DNA of 43,387 nucleotides from Dysgonomonas sp. 511 (GTDB lineage: Bacteria > Bacteroidota > Bacteroidia > Bacteroidales > Dysgonomonadaceae), in NCBI RefSeq assembly GCF_010501105.1, contig NZ_QVMQ01000016.1, forward strand, positions 1 through 43,387, in the 5' to 3' direction. This document shows positions 1 to 8,398 of the stretch, piece by piece. Position numbers and translations under genes: made by a program. The notes beneath the pieces are model-generated. The model saw only the letters and a list, made by a program, of their open reading frames with translations. It ran no database searches and was not told the origin of the DNA. The stretch's first letter is position 1. Each line of letters starts with the position of its first letter.

Positions 1-84
1 TCCTTTAAAGATCGCATTCGCTCCTTCTCTGCCTGTGAACCTTTTTACACCCTTCGGTGTTGTTCGCTCCAGTTCCAAAGCGGG
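1..84 (-). other. Leader of an unseen transcript, possibly pre-16S rRNA
   Basis: This is the transcribed region downstream of the promoter at 86-118. It has no open frame, is more GC-rich than the surrounding intergenic DNA, and contains a small inverted repeat ACACC/GGTGT around 47-60 (seen on the plus strand as ACACCCTTCGGTGT, a UUCG-type stable hairpin). The identity as a pre-rRNA leader is inference. Confidence 0.45.
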
Positions 85-85
85 T

Positions 86-118
86 ACAAAAGTAGAAAAC
101 TATTCATTACAATGCAAA
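86..118 (-). promoter_or_regulatory. Strong leftward promoter, probably of an rRNA operon
   Basis: On the minus strand a -33 TTTG (115-118) and a -7 TACTTTTGT (86-94) are separated by exactly 20 bp, an ideal Bacteroidota sigma-ABfr promoter. The transcript would start near 80 and run out of the window through a GC-richer leader (about 1-84) with a short GAAGGGTGT-type hairpin and a GATCTTTAAAG stretch near the window edge. That layout resembles the leaders upstream of 16S rRNA in this phylum, but the rRNA itself is not in the window, so the target is inferred. Confidence 0.6.
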
Positions 119-199
119 TTATTAATGATGTTTTTTTTGAGGTTTTTAAAGGGAAGTCGGTAATCAACTAAGGGAAAAGACGTTATAAAACATAAAAAA

Positions 200-841
200 T
201 TATTTATTTCTCTCAGAAAAATACTTGCAATAAGGAGTTAGCCCACATTCCTCGCATTTAGGCTTACGGGCAAGACACACATATCTACCATGCAAAATAA
301 GCCAATGATGGGCTCGCGAAAGATATTTTTGTGGTATATTTTTCATCAATTCACGTTCTGTTTGCTCCGGATTTTTAGAATTAACTGTTAATCCCAATCG
401 ATTTGAGACACGAAATACATGTGTATCGACAGGCATTGCCGGCTTATTAAAGGCTACTATAAGCATCACATTTGCCGTTTTTCGCCCTACTCCGGGTATT
501 GTTATCAGCTCGTCCATAGTATTGGGAATATGACCATCAAAATCGGCCACTACCTTTTTTGCCATCCCCACAAGGTTTTTAGCCTTATTGTTGGGATATG
601 ATATGCTTTTGATGTATTCATATACCGCATCGGGGGAAGCTGCAGCCATAACCTCAGGCGTAGGAAATGCCTCGAAAAGCGCAGGTGTAACCATATTGAC
701 CCGCTTGTCGGTGCATTGAGCAGAAAGTATTACTGCAATAAGGAGATGGAAGGGAGAGTCGTAGTGAAGCTCTGTTTCCGCTATAGGCATACGCTCTTCA
801 AACCACTCTATGATTTTGGAATATCGTTCTTTTTTTGTCAT
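200..841 (-). CDS. nth: Endonuclease III (DNA glycosylase/AP lyase)
   Basis: This base-excision repair enzyme removes oxidised pyrimidines and nicks the abasic site. The 213-residue length is the usual family size. The helix-hairpin-helix reads IPGVGRKTAN, carrying the catalytic lysine, followed by the VDTHVFRVSNRLG segment with the catalytic aspartate. The C-terminus holds the 4Fe-4S cluster motif C-x6-C-x2-C-x5-C. The gene lies just downstream of ppiD in the same direction, but a terminator-like hairpin at 869-894 sits between them, so expression is by read-through or from an unrecognised promoter. Identification is firm. Confidence 0.96.
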   Translation of the reverse strand: MTKKERYSKIIEWFEERMPIAETELHYDSPFHLLIAVILSAQCTDKRVNMVTPALFEAFPTPEVMAAASPDAVYEYIKSISYPNNKAKNLVGMAKKVVADFDGHIPNTMDELITIPGVGRKTANVMLIVAFNKPAMPVDTHVFRVSNRLGLTVNSKNPEQTERELMKNIPQKYLSRAHHWLILHGRYVCLARKPKCEECGLTPYCKYFSERNK

Positions 842-861
842 GTATCTCAGATTTCAGATAA

Positions 862-894
862 AATAAAAAAGTCCCTTACTTACGCAAGGGACTT
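862..894 (-). terminator. Rho-independent terminator after ppiD
   Basis: The arms AAGTCCCTT (869-877) and AAGGGACTT (886-894) form a perfect 9-bp stem with an 8-nt loop. On the minus strand the stem is followed by a run of T. It should end the ppiD transcript before nth. Confidence 0.8.
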
Positions 895-911
895 CAAATA
901 TAATCAAAAAA

Positions 912-3035
912 TTATCGCCAAATATTCACCCTGTTGTCTTTCACATCCATCTTGTCTCTCAAGACATTGATAGCCTGAGACATTAGTTGATACATATTAC
1001 TTTGTTTCAACATCTGACGGCTTTGTTCAATTTCGGTCTTGGCTGCCTCTTCTGTTTTGGAGGTAAGCAACAACGCATAAACGCCTTGTTTACCCTTCAG
1101 TGGGGCATCCAGTTTATTTATTTGTCCCGAACGGGCATATACATTTACAATCGGCTCATAACCTATTCCTGTTATTGTATTTGTTTGGAAGGTAACGAAC
1201 TTGACTGTATCTACTTTTCCCGAAACAGCATTAGCATAATCAGCAAGCGAAGTTAGATTTTTAGATTTAAAATCCGCAATCATTTTCTCAGCTTTCTTGT
1301 CATTTATAAGCTCTGCACGCAATGCACTTGAAACTTCCGATATAGGCATATAATCTCCTTTTATCTCAGATTTGACTACTGCAACTATACGCTTATCCGA
1401 TACATCGAACTTATTTACTGTTCCTACCGGATTGTTGAACGACCACGCAATAACCTGACGTGTACCTGTAGCTTGTCCCAAAGATATCTCATCGGGAGAA
1501 ACTAGAGCATCGGAAACAATATTGTAACCAGCAACCTGCGCTGCCTGCTCGAACCCTTCTGCCTTATTATTTTCGGCTACAAACTGGTTCAGTTCATTAT
1601 CTATCGCATTTTGTGTCTTGTCGCTAACGATAACAGGCATCAGTATTTGTGCCAATTTCACTTTCGATACCGGAGCTTTCTTGTCTTCAACATAGAATAG
1701 TTGCGAAATACCTCCTACATTCAGTTTCAAGACATCACCTTTTGCCGCAGCAAAGATTTCTTTTCCGATACCCGAACCAGCCAACATTACTTCTGTCACC
1801 CAGTTGAGGTCGCCGCCGTTGGAATTAGGAGCTATCTCATTTGCCACATCTGCAAATGCTTTGCCTCCTTTAACTACAGCCATCAAACTATCGGCAATAT
1901 GATTTGACGTTGCAAGGTCAATGCCTTGAGGCATCGGTATCATACGCAATTTAATAGAGTCGGATGCTACCGTCCTGTCTACAAGCTTATACATCAAATA
2001 ACCCTGTCCCTCGCGTACCGGACCATGAATATCGCCTACCGATGCTGACTCTACAAATGCTTTTGCATCTGCCGGCAAGGCCGAAACAGCCATGAAGGCA
2101 TCGACATAAGGTGTTGTAGAATATTCACCAACCAATGTTCCCGGATTTTCTGTTTCTTTCAACCTCAGATATACATCTTCGGCTTCTTTTTCTACTACAG
2201 CATAATCTTCATCGCTAGGAGTTACATTCTTGATGAAATATGATATTTTGCGTAGCTCCGTATTCAACTTGTAGTTGTTTTTACGAGCTTCGTATAAAGC
2301 TTTTATTTCAGAATTGTCTACATTAACCGTTGAATCGGAAATAGATGTGTATTTCTGAACAACATAGGCAATATCCGCTACATCTTTCGAATCGTTTTGC
2401 GCCGATTGCACTTCTGTATTGCTCACTAACAAGGAATTAGCAACAAGTGTAGAATATTTTTCTTCCAAACGATTGTATTTTATCATATTCTGGATGAAAG
2501 ACCAGATACTTCTTGCTTTTCGGAGTTGTTCAGCTACTGCATATTGCTCTTGCGGCAACGAAGCCGGATCGGTATTTATTTCGGTCAGAAACTGAGTCAC
2601 CATTGCCGGGTCGAACTGCCCTGTTTGTGGATTTCTGAAAAAAGGAAGCTGATAAAGGATCGGACTTATGTTTTGTCCGTAAATCATATCTTCCATTTCC
2701 TGTTTTGTTACAGCCAAGCCCAGTTTTTCAGCTTGTTCGTCAAGCATCATTTCTTTTACCATTTGCTGGTAAACGGCTTCGCGAATCTGCAACATTGTAA
2801 ATTCATCGGGGTTGTTTCCTCCCGACATTTCCTGTTGGAAATCTTGCCATTCTATAACTCTTTTTTCATATTCTCCAGTCTTTACAACTGTTCCGTTAAC
2901 AGTAAAAGCCTTGTCTTTCATGTTGTTGAAAAACATAAATACTTCGTTCCATGGAATAACGAAGGCTAACAGACCTGCGGCAATTATCCCTACCAACAGT
3001 CCCGACTTACTCCTAATTTTCTGTAGTGCAGCCAT
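912..3035 (-). CDS. ppiD: PpiD/SurA-type periplasmic peptidyl-prolyl isomerase
   Basis: This is a membrane-anchored folding chaperone for secreted and outer-membrane proteins. The 707-residue protein starts with a short cytoplasmic stretch and one membrane segment (about residues 13-29), then a SurA_N-like helical chaperone region (about 35-270), a parvulin-type PPIC domain (about 340-460, containing a SIKLRMIPMP strand and the GGDLNW turn) and a long C-terminal region. This length and topology match Bacteroidota PpiD-like proteins. It follows lptC by 108 bp in the same direction with no obvious promoter of its own, so the OMP, lptC and ppiD genes are likely cotranscribed. The hairpin at 869-894 ends the transcript. 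Confidence 0.9.
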   Translation of the reverse strand: MAALQKIRSKSGLLVGIIAAGLLAFVIPWNEVFMFFNNMKDKAFTVNGTVVKTGEYEKRVIEWQDFQQEMSGGNNPDEFTMLQIREAVYQQMVKEMMLDEQAEKLGLAVTKQEMEDMIYGQNISPILYQLPFFRNPQTGQFDPAMVTQFLTEINTDPASLPQEQYAVAEQLRKARSIWSFIQNMIKYNRLEEKYSTLVANSLLVSNTEVQSAQNDSKDVADIAYVVQKYTSISDSTVNVDNSEIKALYEARKNNYKLNTELRKISYFIKNVTPSDEDYAVVEKEAEDVYLRLKETENPGTLVGEYSTTPYVDAFMAVSALPADAKAFVESASVGDIHGPVREGQGYLMYKLVDRTVASDSIKLRMIPMPQGIDLATSNHIADSLMAVVKGGKAFADVANEIAPNSNGGDLNWVTEVMLAGSGIGKEIFAAAKGDVLKLNVGGISQLFYVEDKKAPVSKVKLAQILMPVIVSDKTQNAIDNELNQFVAENNKAEGFEQAAQVAGYNIVSDALVSPDEISLGQATGTRQVIAWSFNNPVGTVNKFDVSDKRIVAVVKSEIKGDYMPISEVSSALRAELINDKKAEKMIADFKSKNLTSLADYANAVSGKVDTVKFVTFQTNTITGIGYEPIVNVYARSGQINKLDAPLKGKQGVYALLLTSKTEEAAKTEIEQSRQMLKQSNMYQLMSQAINVLRDKMDVKDNRVNIWR

Positions 3036-3143
3036 TTATTAATTTATTATTGTTTTATATTATTTGCTTTATCTTGTTTATAAAGTTTTTTCAGCGCACG
3101 AAGATAATAAATAGAGTTTGATTTTCGTGCATTTTTCGAAAGA

Positions 3144-3797
3144 CTATTGCATTTTTTCTTCTGTAGCTTTATCTGTCTTTTCTTCCGCTTTCACAGTATC
3201 GGAATTTCCGCCCTCCTGCTGTTCGCGGACATACACAGGCGAGTTGCCTACCCCCTTGAATTCATAATCGGTCATATTCTGGTTCGATTCGAAACCGTTT
3301 TTCCCACGAAGTATCCCTTTATTCGGGCTATTTACTTCCACCGGTTTGTCGGAATATATCTTTGCTTTTTGCTGGTCCCAGAACAGTTCTTCGGTAGTAA
3401 ATGTCTCACCAACTACATTGCGGATAAATACATTTCCCTTGAGCCTCCACAATTTGCGGCGCGAATAGTTCCATGCCGTATCGGCTTTTACTACAACTAC
3501 GATATTGAATAGTGTGTCGTACTGCTCCAGATAGACTTTATCGGGAAAATATGAATGGGGGTCTTTTGCTTCGTTAAACATCTCCCAGGTCTGGGTTATC
3601 ACCTTGTAGCGGATAATCCCCGAGTCTGAAATCAGCATGGTTACGCTATCTGTATTTACGGTCGGAGTTTGTTCCGAATCGTAATGGAAATCGACAGCGT
3701 TTTTCACTTCTTTCTTGCACGATGCAAAAAGAAAAGGGATAGCAAATATTGCTATCGCAACACCTAACAGGCAGGTTTGTCTACTCCCTAATTTCAT
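3144..3797 (-). CDS. lptC: LPS export protein LptC (lipoprotein form)
   Basis: LptC carries lipopolysaccharide from the LptBFG transporter to the periplasmic bridge LptA. I start it at 3797 (217 residues), where AAAAAGGAA precedes ATG and the protein begins directly with a lipoprotein signal ending FLFASC; an in-frame ATG at 3830 would add 11 residues ahead of the signal. The mature part is a beta-strand-rich OstA/LptC-like domain with the run WRLKGNVFIRN and a second repeat ending in ILRGKNGFESNQN, typical of the beta-jellyroll. The C-terminal 25 residues are charged and probably disordered. It lies between an outer-membrane protein gene and ppiD, an order common in Bacteroidales. Confidence 0.88.
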   Translation of the reverse strand: MKLGSRQTCLLGVAIAIFAIPFLFASCKKEVKNAVDFHYDSEQTPTVNTDSVTMLISDSGIIRYKVITQTWEMFNEAKDPHSYFPDKVYLEQYDTLFNIVVVVKADTAWNYSRRKLWRLKGNVFIRNVVGETFTTEELFWDQQKAKIYSDKPVEVNSPNKGILRGKNGFESNQNMTDYEFKGVGNSPVYVREQQEGGNSDTVKAEEKTDKATEEKMQ

Positions 3798-3875
3798 TTC
3801 CTTTTTTAATGAGTCTATATAAATGCACAAGCCCCAATCGTTAAAAACTGAGGCTGTGTATATTTTATTTGTTTT

Positions 3876-5162
3876 TTATTCTACTTTTCGACGGAAGAAC
3901 CATAGTTCGTTGATGTTTACGTTGAGCGATACTCCGAAATATTGCTCGTCGATCATACTACTGATTTTAGGCTTGAGTTTTTTGTATTCGAAGTTGAGAT
4001 TGACATACGAAACGCGTTGCCCGATATTATCTTTGATTGGGAATCCAAATCCGAGAGTAGCCCCATACTCGTTATACCCTTTTGCTCCCTGGTCGGTATT
4101 TACATTGAGGTAGGAATTGCTATAATTGACCCCGCCCCTGAATTTTATCTTCTTAAAGAAGCTACGGTCGTACGGGTCTATCATATATTCTGCCCCCAAA
4201 CTATATTTCCAACGGTCGTTGAAACGGTTATCGACAGTCATGCCGTCGTGCATATACTCGGTATATTTGGTCCCTTTCCATTTCTGGTAGGTAACATCTG
4301 CACCCCATACCAACTTGTTGTTATGATTGAGTGTAAATCCTAGTCCATATGTTTCGGGTATCCCGGCGTCTACCTTATTATATTCGGTAGTGTCTACCAC
4401 TGTCTTATTCGACTCTATTCTGTAATCGTAATTCGTGTATTTTGTCCTTGGGCTTATTTTTGGTGAATAAACTGCACCAATAGTCAGCACCTTATTTTTT
4501 GCTATAGCCTTTTCGTATTGCAACCCGAAATCGAATTGAACGGCTTTTACCGACAACTCAGTTACATCTGCCGAAGAGTTGGCATTACTTGCCAATGTAA
4601 GGTTGCGTGTATGTTCCAATGTACCAAAAAGGTATGCGGCATTGAACCCGACATTCAGACCCTTGACCGGTGTGGAATATCCTAATCCGGCATATATCTG
4701 ACTAAGTCCTCCCGAGCCCGAAAAGGCCTGTGTATTAGGCGTCAGGTCGCTAGACCCGTCGTGCCCAAATTTATAACCCAATGATGTAAACGGCACTACG
4801 CCAAAGCTAAAGCCCAAGCCTTTTTTCAAAGGGACTAATACCGTTATATAATCAAGCCCACCGCTTTTTTTAGAGTCGGAAGCTGTGCCATCGCTCATTT
4901 TGCCAAATGTGGCATTAACACCTATATCGAAAAGGAAAGTTAGTGAATCGACCCTCGAATATGATGCAGGGTTCAATGGGTTGGCACTCTGGCTGTTTCT
5001 CAACCCATAACCTATTCCTCCCATTGCTTTGGATGGTCCTACGGCTTTATCCTTTAGTACACCATAACCATATCTGCTGTAGGGTGAATCGGTCTGTGCA
5101 TATAGCGAACCTGCGATACAAGCCAGAATGGCTATTAAAAGAAGATTTTTGCTCTTTAACAT
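3876..5162 (-). CDS. Outer-membrane beta-barrel protein of unknown function
   Basis: The 428-residue protein has a signal peptide (MLKSKNLLLIAILACIAGSL, cleaved after YAQ) followed by alternating beta strands over its whole length and a terminal aromatic-rich strand (ELWFFRRKVE). The DSPYSRYGYG start and GLGFSFGVVPFTSLGY segments are typical of FadL/OmpP1-like barrels that recur next to lptC in Bacteroidales. No substrate can be read from the sequence. It lies 78 bp upstream of lptC in the same direction and is probably the first gene of that transcript. Confidence 0.75.
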   Translation of the reverse strand: MLKSKNLLLIAILACIAGSLYAQTDSPYSRYGYGVLKDKAVGPSKAMGGIGYGLRNSQSANPLNPASYSRVDSLTFLFDIGVNATFGKMSDGTASDSKKSGGLDYITVLVPLKKGLGFSFGVVPFTSLGYKFGHDGSSDLTPNTQAFSGSGGLSQIYAGLGYSTPVKGLNVGFNAAYLFGTLEHTRNLTLASNANSSADVTELSVKAVQFDFGLQYEKAIAKNKVLTIGAVYSPKISPRTKYTNYDYRIESNKTVVDTTEYNKVDAGIPETYGLGFTLNHNNKLVWGADVTYQKWKGTKYTEYMHDGMTVDNRFNDRWKYSLGAEYMIDPYDRSFFKKIKFRGGVNYSNSYLNVNTDQGAKGYNEYGATLGFGFPIKDNIGQRVSYVNLNFEYKKLKPKISSMIDEQYFGVSLNVNINELWFFRRKVE

Positions 5163-5429
5163 TATAACTTTATATAATTATACAGTTTAGTTTTTCTGCA
5201 ACGCTTTTATATCAGTGTTTCATCTTTAAACACAAAAAACAGGAAATTATTATCCGAACACTCCGCAAAATTGCCTATTTATTGCCAGTTCTGCTATCCG
5301 GGCTATTCGATACACTCCGAGAGTAGCCAAAACCGATGCAAAGTAAATTAAAAAAACTCAGTTAATCTACATTTTAGCTAAAATGTCATATTTTTTTCCG
5401 CAGGCAGGCTGCTTTCGCTTTATTTTGAG

Positions 5430-5438
5430 TATTTTTGC
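5430..5438 (+). promoter_or_regulatory. -7 promoter box for the exosortase-like gene
   Basis: TATTTTTGC matches TAnnTTTGY. A TTG codon that could extend the downstream gene lies inside this box, so translation must begin further on, at ATG 5459. The -33 element is not clear. Confidence 0.55.
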
Positions 5439-5458
5439 AGCTAGAGTATAGCTTAAGG

Positions 5459-6181
5459 ATGAATACTATAGGACAAAACAAACGGAACAAGCTGTTACTC
5501 CCTGATAGAATAAAGCCATTTAAAGGCATAATATGGTTCTTGTGCCTGTTCGTAATATTCGAATTTATATGGAAATTAATTGTCCACCAGGGAGGAGATG
5601 AGCGTATATTTCTTGTTTGCGGAAAAGATTTGACTGCATACACCGCTGGCCTGTGCCAATGGACGGCTTCTTCTGTCTACTGGGTTATACACGACCTGAT
5701 GGGATATCATAATTTCCACATTACGAATGGCAGCACCCTTCATTTCGAAGGGTCGGTGTATATCAATATCATTTGGACTTGTACGGGTATAAAGCAAGTA
5801 CTGATGTTTTCATTTATCATAGCCTGCTACTTTGGGCCAACAAAGAAAAAATATTGGTATATTCCCCTATCGGCACTTATACTGATAATAATAAATATAC
5901 TCAGACTTGTTCTTATATTTATTATAATAAAAGAACCGTTTCCCGAATGGTTTATCCCGTTCAACGAATGGTACAACGGCTGTTTATGGGACAATACACC
6001 TAGTACATACTGGCAGTTTTACAGCGATTGGTTCAACCTATTCCACCGCGATATATTCAAATGGATTTATTACGATGGCATCATCTTCATCCTTTGGCTG
6101 ATATGGGAGGAAAAAATCAGGAAACCCGAAAGAAAGCTATCCCCGGCAAATAACGAAAACCAGCCCCAACAACAGCATTAA
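5459..6181 (+). CDS. Exosortase/archaeosortase family membrane protein
   Basis: Exosortases are integral-membrane cysteine transpeptidase-like enzymes that cut C-terminal sorting signals of surface proteins. From ATG 5459 the protein has 240 residues with several membrane helices (about 22-40, 112-125, 135-158, 203-216). The three catalytic positions are visible: Cys108 in WTCTGIKQ, Arg149 in NILRL and His196 in FHRDIFKW. The C-terminus is polar and glutamine-rich. No gene for a PEP-CTERM-like target or companion protein is adjacent; the neighbours are the lptC group (divergent) and a HAD phosphatase (convergent, stop codons overlapping by 4 bp). The family is well supported, the subfamily is not. 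Confidence 0.8.
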   Translation: MNTIGQNKRNKLLLPDRIKPFKGIIWFLCLFVIFEFIWKLIVHQGGDERIFLVCGKDLTAYTAGLCQWTASSVYWVIHDLMGYHNFHITNGSTLHFEGSVYINIIWTCTGIKQVLMFSFIIACYFGPTKKKYWYIPLSALILIIINILRLVLIFIIIKEPFPEWFIPFNEWYNGCLWDNTPSTYWQFYSDWFNLFHRDIFKWIYYDGIIFILWLIWEEKIRKPERKLSPANNENQPQQQH

Positions 6182-6954
6182 ATCAAGCCAAAATGCAGTA
6201 AGGCTTTCTGTATACCATCGTTGTCGACAGTATCGGTTATGTAATCGGCCTCTTTTTTTACAATATCTCTCGCATTGCCCATCGCTACCCCAATGCCTGC
6301 ATGGCGAAGCATTTCGATATCGTTGCCGCCATCGCCGAAGGCAATTACTTCGGATGCTGTAAAACCAAAATATTCTCCCATCTTGTCAATGCCTACACCT
6401 TTGTCTACACCCGAAGCAATAACATCGGCAAAAGTAGGATACCAACGCATAGGAATGCAATTAGGCAAAACTTTCATTACATCCTGTTCTTGTTCTTCAT
6501 TGAAAAAGGCAGTAAGCTGGAAAATTTCCTTGTCTCTATAATAATAGAGCGGATTGACAGGCGTGTCTACAAAATTAAGCAATGTATAAAGATAACGCAC
6601 ATCTTCCGTTATACGGTTCACTGTCAAGCTTTTCTCTTCCACAAATAAGGTGGCATAATTATCCACTTCTTTCAGGTACTTAACATATGCCTCTATATCA
6701 CTCTGTGGAATACTCTTCTTGAACACCACCTGATCTTTCCCCGCCAGGCAGTAACAGCCATTCATAGTCACATAACCATCGAAAACCATGTTTTCCAGAT
6801 TGTTTATAGCGGAAATATGGCGTCCTGTGGCTATAAAGACTTTTATCCCGCTTTCCCTTACCTTGTTGATTGCATCTATAGCAGATTGAGGCATACGGTG
6901 GGTGTCGAAACTCACCAGTGTACCATCTATATCGAAAAACAGAGCTTTTACCAT
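6178..6954 (-). CDS. Cof-type HAD-IIB sugar-phosphate phosphatase
   Basis: A 258-residue HAD-superfamily hydrolase. Motif I is FFDIDGTL with nucleophile Asp8 and Asp10, motif II the IATGR segment, and motif III/IV the VIAFGDGGNDIEMLRHAG run. The cap between motifs II and III is of the Cof (IIB) type. Such enzymes usually dephosphorylate sugar phosphates or cofactors, and the substrate cannot be predicted here. A -7 box TATTTTTG lies at 6983-6990 on the minus strand, next to the end of the repeat element at 7000-7195. It converges with the exosortase gene. Confidence 0.92.
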   Translation of the reverse strand: MVKALFFDIDGTLVSFDTHRMPQSAIDAINKVRESGIKVFIATGRHISAINNLENMVFDGYVTMNGCYCLAGKDQVVFKKSIPQSDIEAYVKYLKEVDNYATLFVEEKSLTVNRITEDVRYLYTLLNFVDTPVNPLYYYRDKEIFQLTAFFNEEQEQDVMKVLPNCIPMRWYPTFADVIASGVDKGVGIDKMGEYFGFTASEVIAFGDGGNDIEMLRHAGIGVAMGNARDIVKKEADYITDTVDNDGIQKALLHFGLI

Positions 6955-6982
6955 GAAGTGTATTATTTAGTTTCAGAAAGCA

Positions 6983-6990
6983 CAAAAATA
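6983..6990 (-). promoter_or_regulatory. -7 promoter box for the HAD phosphatase gene
   Basis: On the minus strand TATTTTTG matches TAnnTTTG. The -33 position, about 20 bp upstream, would fall within the end of the adjacent repeat element. Confidence 0.5.
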
Positions 6991-6999
6991 CAAAAATTA

Positions 7000-7195
7000 A
7001 GAGTCTGTTTAAATTTTATAGCAAATCTTTTTTATAGCTGTTTTTAGATGGATTTTACGTGTTTTGCTCGCTGGTTTAGCGGGCTAAACCGAGAGTAAAA
7101 TGTGGAAAATACGCTAAAAAGAGCATAAAAAAATTGCTAAGAACTATACTAAAGAACCTATAAGAAATATTTTCGCTAAAATTTAATCAGGCTCT
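7000..7195. repeat. MITE-like palindromic repeat element, 196 bp
   Basis: The ends are imperfect inverted repeats: AGAGTCTGTTTAAATTTT at 7000-7017 and, on the other strand from 7195, AGAGCCTGATTAAATTTT. The interior is itself a long imperfect hairpin, with TAGCAAATC near 7019 pairing with ATTGCTAA near 7134, and an apex GGTTTAGC (7073-7080)/GCTAAACC (7083-7090). It contains no open frame. Related short copies occur at 15546-15584 and 29036-29085. It occupies most of the 410-bp gap between the HAD and nucleotidyltransferase genes. Confidence 0.7.
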
Positions 7196-7321
7196 AAAGA
7201 GTCTAAAAAAATATGCCGGAGCAAAATAGCAGTACGACAATCAAACGCCAACAATTTCGATTATTATAATAAAGCAAGCGATATATTTATAAAAAAACAT
7301 CCGTTTTACAGGCTAAAAAAC

Positions 7322-7329
7322 TATCTTTG
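7322..7329 (+). promoter_or_regulatory. -7 promoter box for the nucleotidyltransferase gene
   Basis: TATCTTTG matches the -7 consensus and lies 35 bp before ATG 7365. The -33 element is poorly conserved. Confidence 0.6.
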
Positions 7330-7364
7330 TGACGAAAAATTTTAACCTAAAATATTAAAATCTT

Positions 7365-8270
7365 ATGAAACCTACCTTGTATATTCTTGCTGCCGGTATG
7401 GGCAGCCGTTATGGAGGACTAAAACAAATGGACGGACTAGGCCCTAATGGTGAAACTATCATGGACTACTCTATCTACGATGCACTGAGAGCCGGATTTG
7501 GCAAAGTCGTATTTGTTATCAGAAAATCATTTGAAAAAGATTTCCGTGAAAAAATCATTTCGAAATACGAGAAGCATATCCCTGTAGAAGTTGTATATCA
7601 GGAATTGGATATGTTGCCGGAAGGTTTCAACCTCGATCCGGAAAGGATGAAACCGTGGGGTACAAACCATGCCGTTATGATGGCTAAAGATGTAATCAAA
7701 GAACCGTTTGCCGTTATCAATGCCGATGACTTCTACGGACGCGAAAGCTATGATATATTAGCCAAACAACTAATGGAAATGGAAGGCAAGGAAAACCATT
7801 ATTGCATGGTAGGCTATCGCCTGAGCAATACCCTGTCGGAAAGTGGAGCTGTAGCACGCGGCGTATGCGAAACTGATGAAAAAGGCTACCTAAAGAGCGT
7901 GGTAGAACGCACACACATCGAACGCAAAGATGGAACAATACAATATAAAGATGCTGAAAACTACTGGTTCGCCTTAGCCGAAAACACACCTGTTTCGATG
8001 AATATGTGGGGATTTACACCCGACTATTTTGAGCATTCGGACAAGTATTTCATCAAGTTTCTCGAAGCCAATGTGGGCAACAACAAAGCCGAGTACTTTA
8101 TCCCGCTGATGGTAGACCATCTGATAATAAATAAGACGGCAGACGTGAAAGTTTTAGACACACCTTCGAAGTGGTTCGGCGTGACTTATGCAGAAGACCG
8201 CGACGGAGTAGTGCAGAAATTGCAAACTCTGGTTGACAAAGGCGAGTATCCTACCCCATTATGGAAATAA
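7365..8270 (+). CDS. Sugar-1-phosphate nucleotidyltransferase family protein
   Basis: The 301-residue protein begins with the nucleotide-binding signature LAAGMGSRYGGLKQM of the GT-A-fold NTP transferases, followed by INADDFYG, the metal-binding strand. These enzymes join a sugar 1-phosphate to an NTP, giving an activated NDP-sugar. The family includes GalU-like and RfbA-like enzymes, and the substrate here is not determinable. This form is common in Bacteroidales as a single cytosolic enzyme. It has its own promoter and sits 128 bp before the aldolase gene, which also has a promoter. Confidence 0.85.
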   Translation: MKPTLYILAAGMGSRYGGLKQMDGLGPNGETIMDYSIYDALRAGFGKVVFVIRKSFEKDFREKIISKYEKHIPVEVVYQELDMLPEGFNLDPERMKPWGTNHAVMMAKDVIKEPFAVINADDFYGRESYDILAKQLMEMEGKENHYCMVGYRLSNTLSESGAVARGVCETDEKGYLKSVVERTHIERKDGTIQYKDAENYWFALAENTPVSMNMWGFTPDYFEHSDKYFIKFLEANVGNNKAEYFIPLMVDHLIINKTADVKVLDTPSKWFGVTYAEDRDGVVQKLQTLVDKGEYPTPLWK

Positions 8271-8319
8271 TATAACGGTTTTTATCTTTAAATTAGGGGC
8301 TTATATCACATTTTTTTGG

Positions 8320-8327
8320 TAATTTTG
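8320..8327 (+). promoter_or_regulatory. -7 promoter box for the aldolase gene
   Basis: TAATTTTG fits TAnnTTTG and lies about 72 bp upstream of ATG 8399, giving a leader of roughly 65 nt. Confidence 0.55.
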
Positions 8328-8398
8328 AACCGGAATCCGAAAGGATTTTTTTCTAGAAAATAGTTGCACAATTATTTTAATTCATAAAAACAAAAACA

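Noticed and set aside
3095..3129. Hairpin GCACGAA/TTCGTGC between lptC and ppiD
   Set aside because: It has a short stem with a 21-nt loop, and on the transcribed minus strand it is not followed by a T-run, so it is probably not a terminator.
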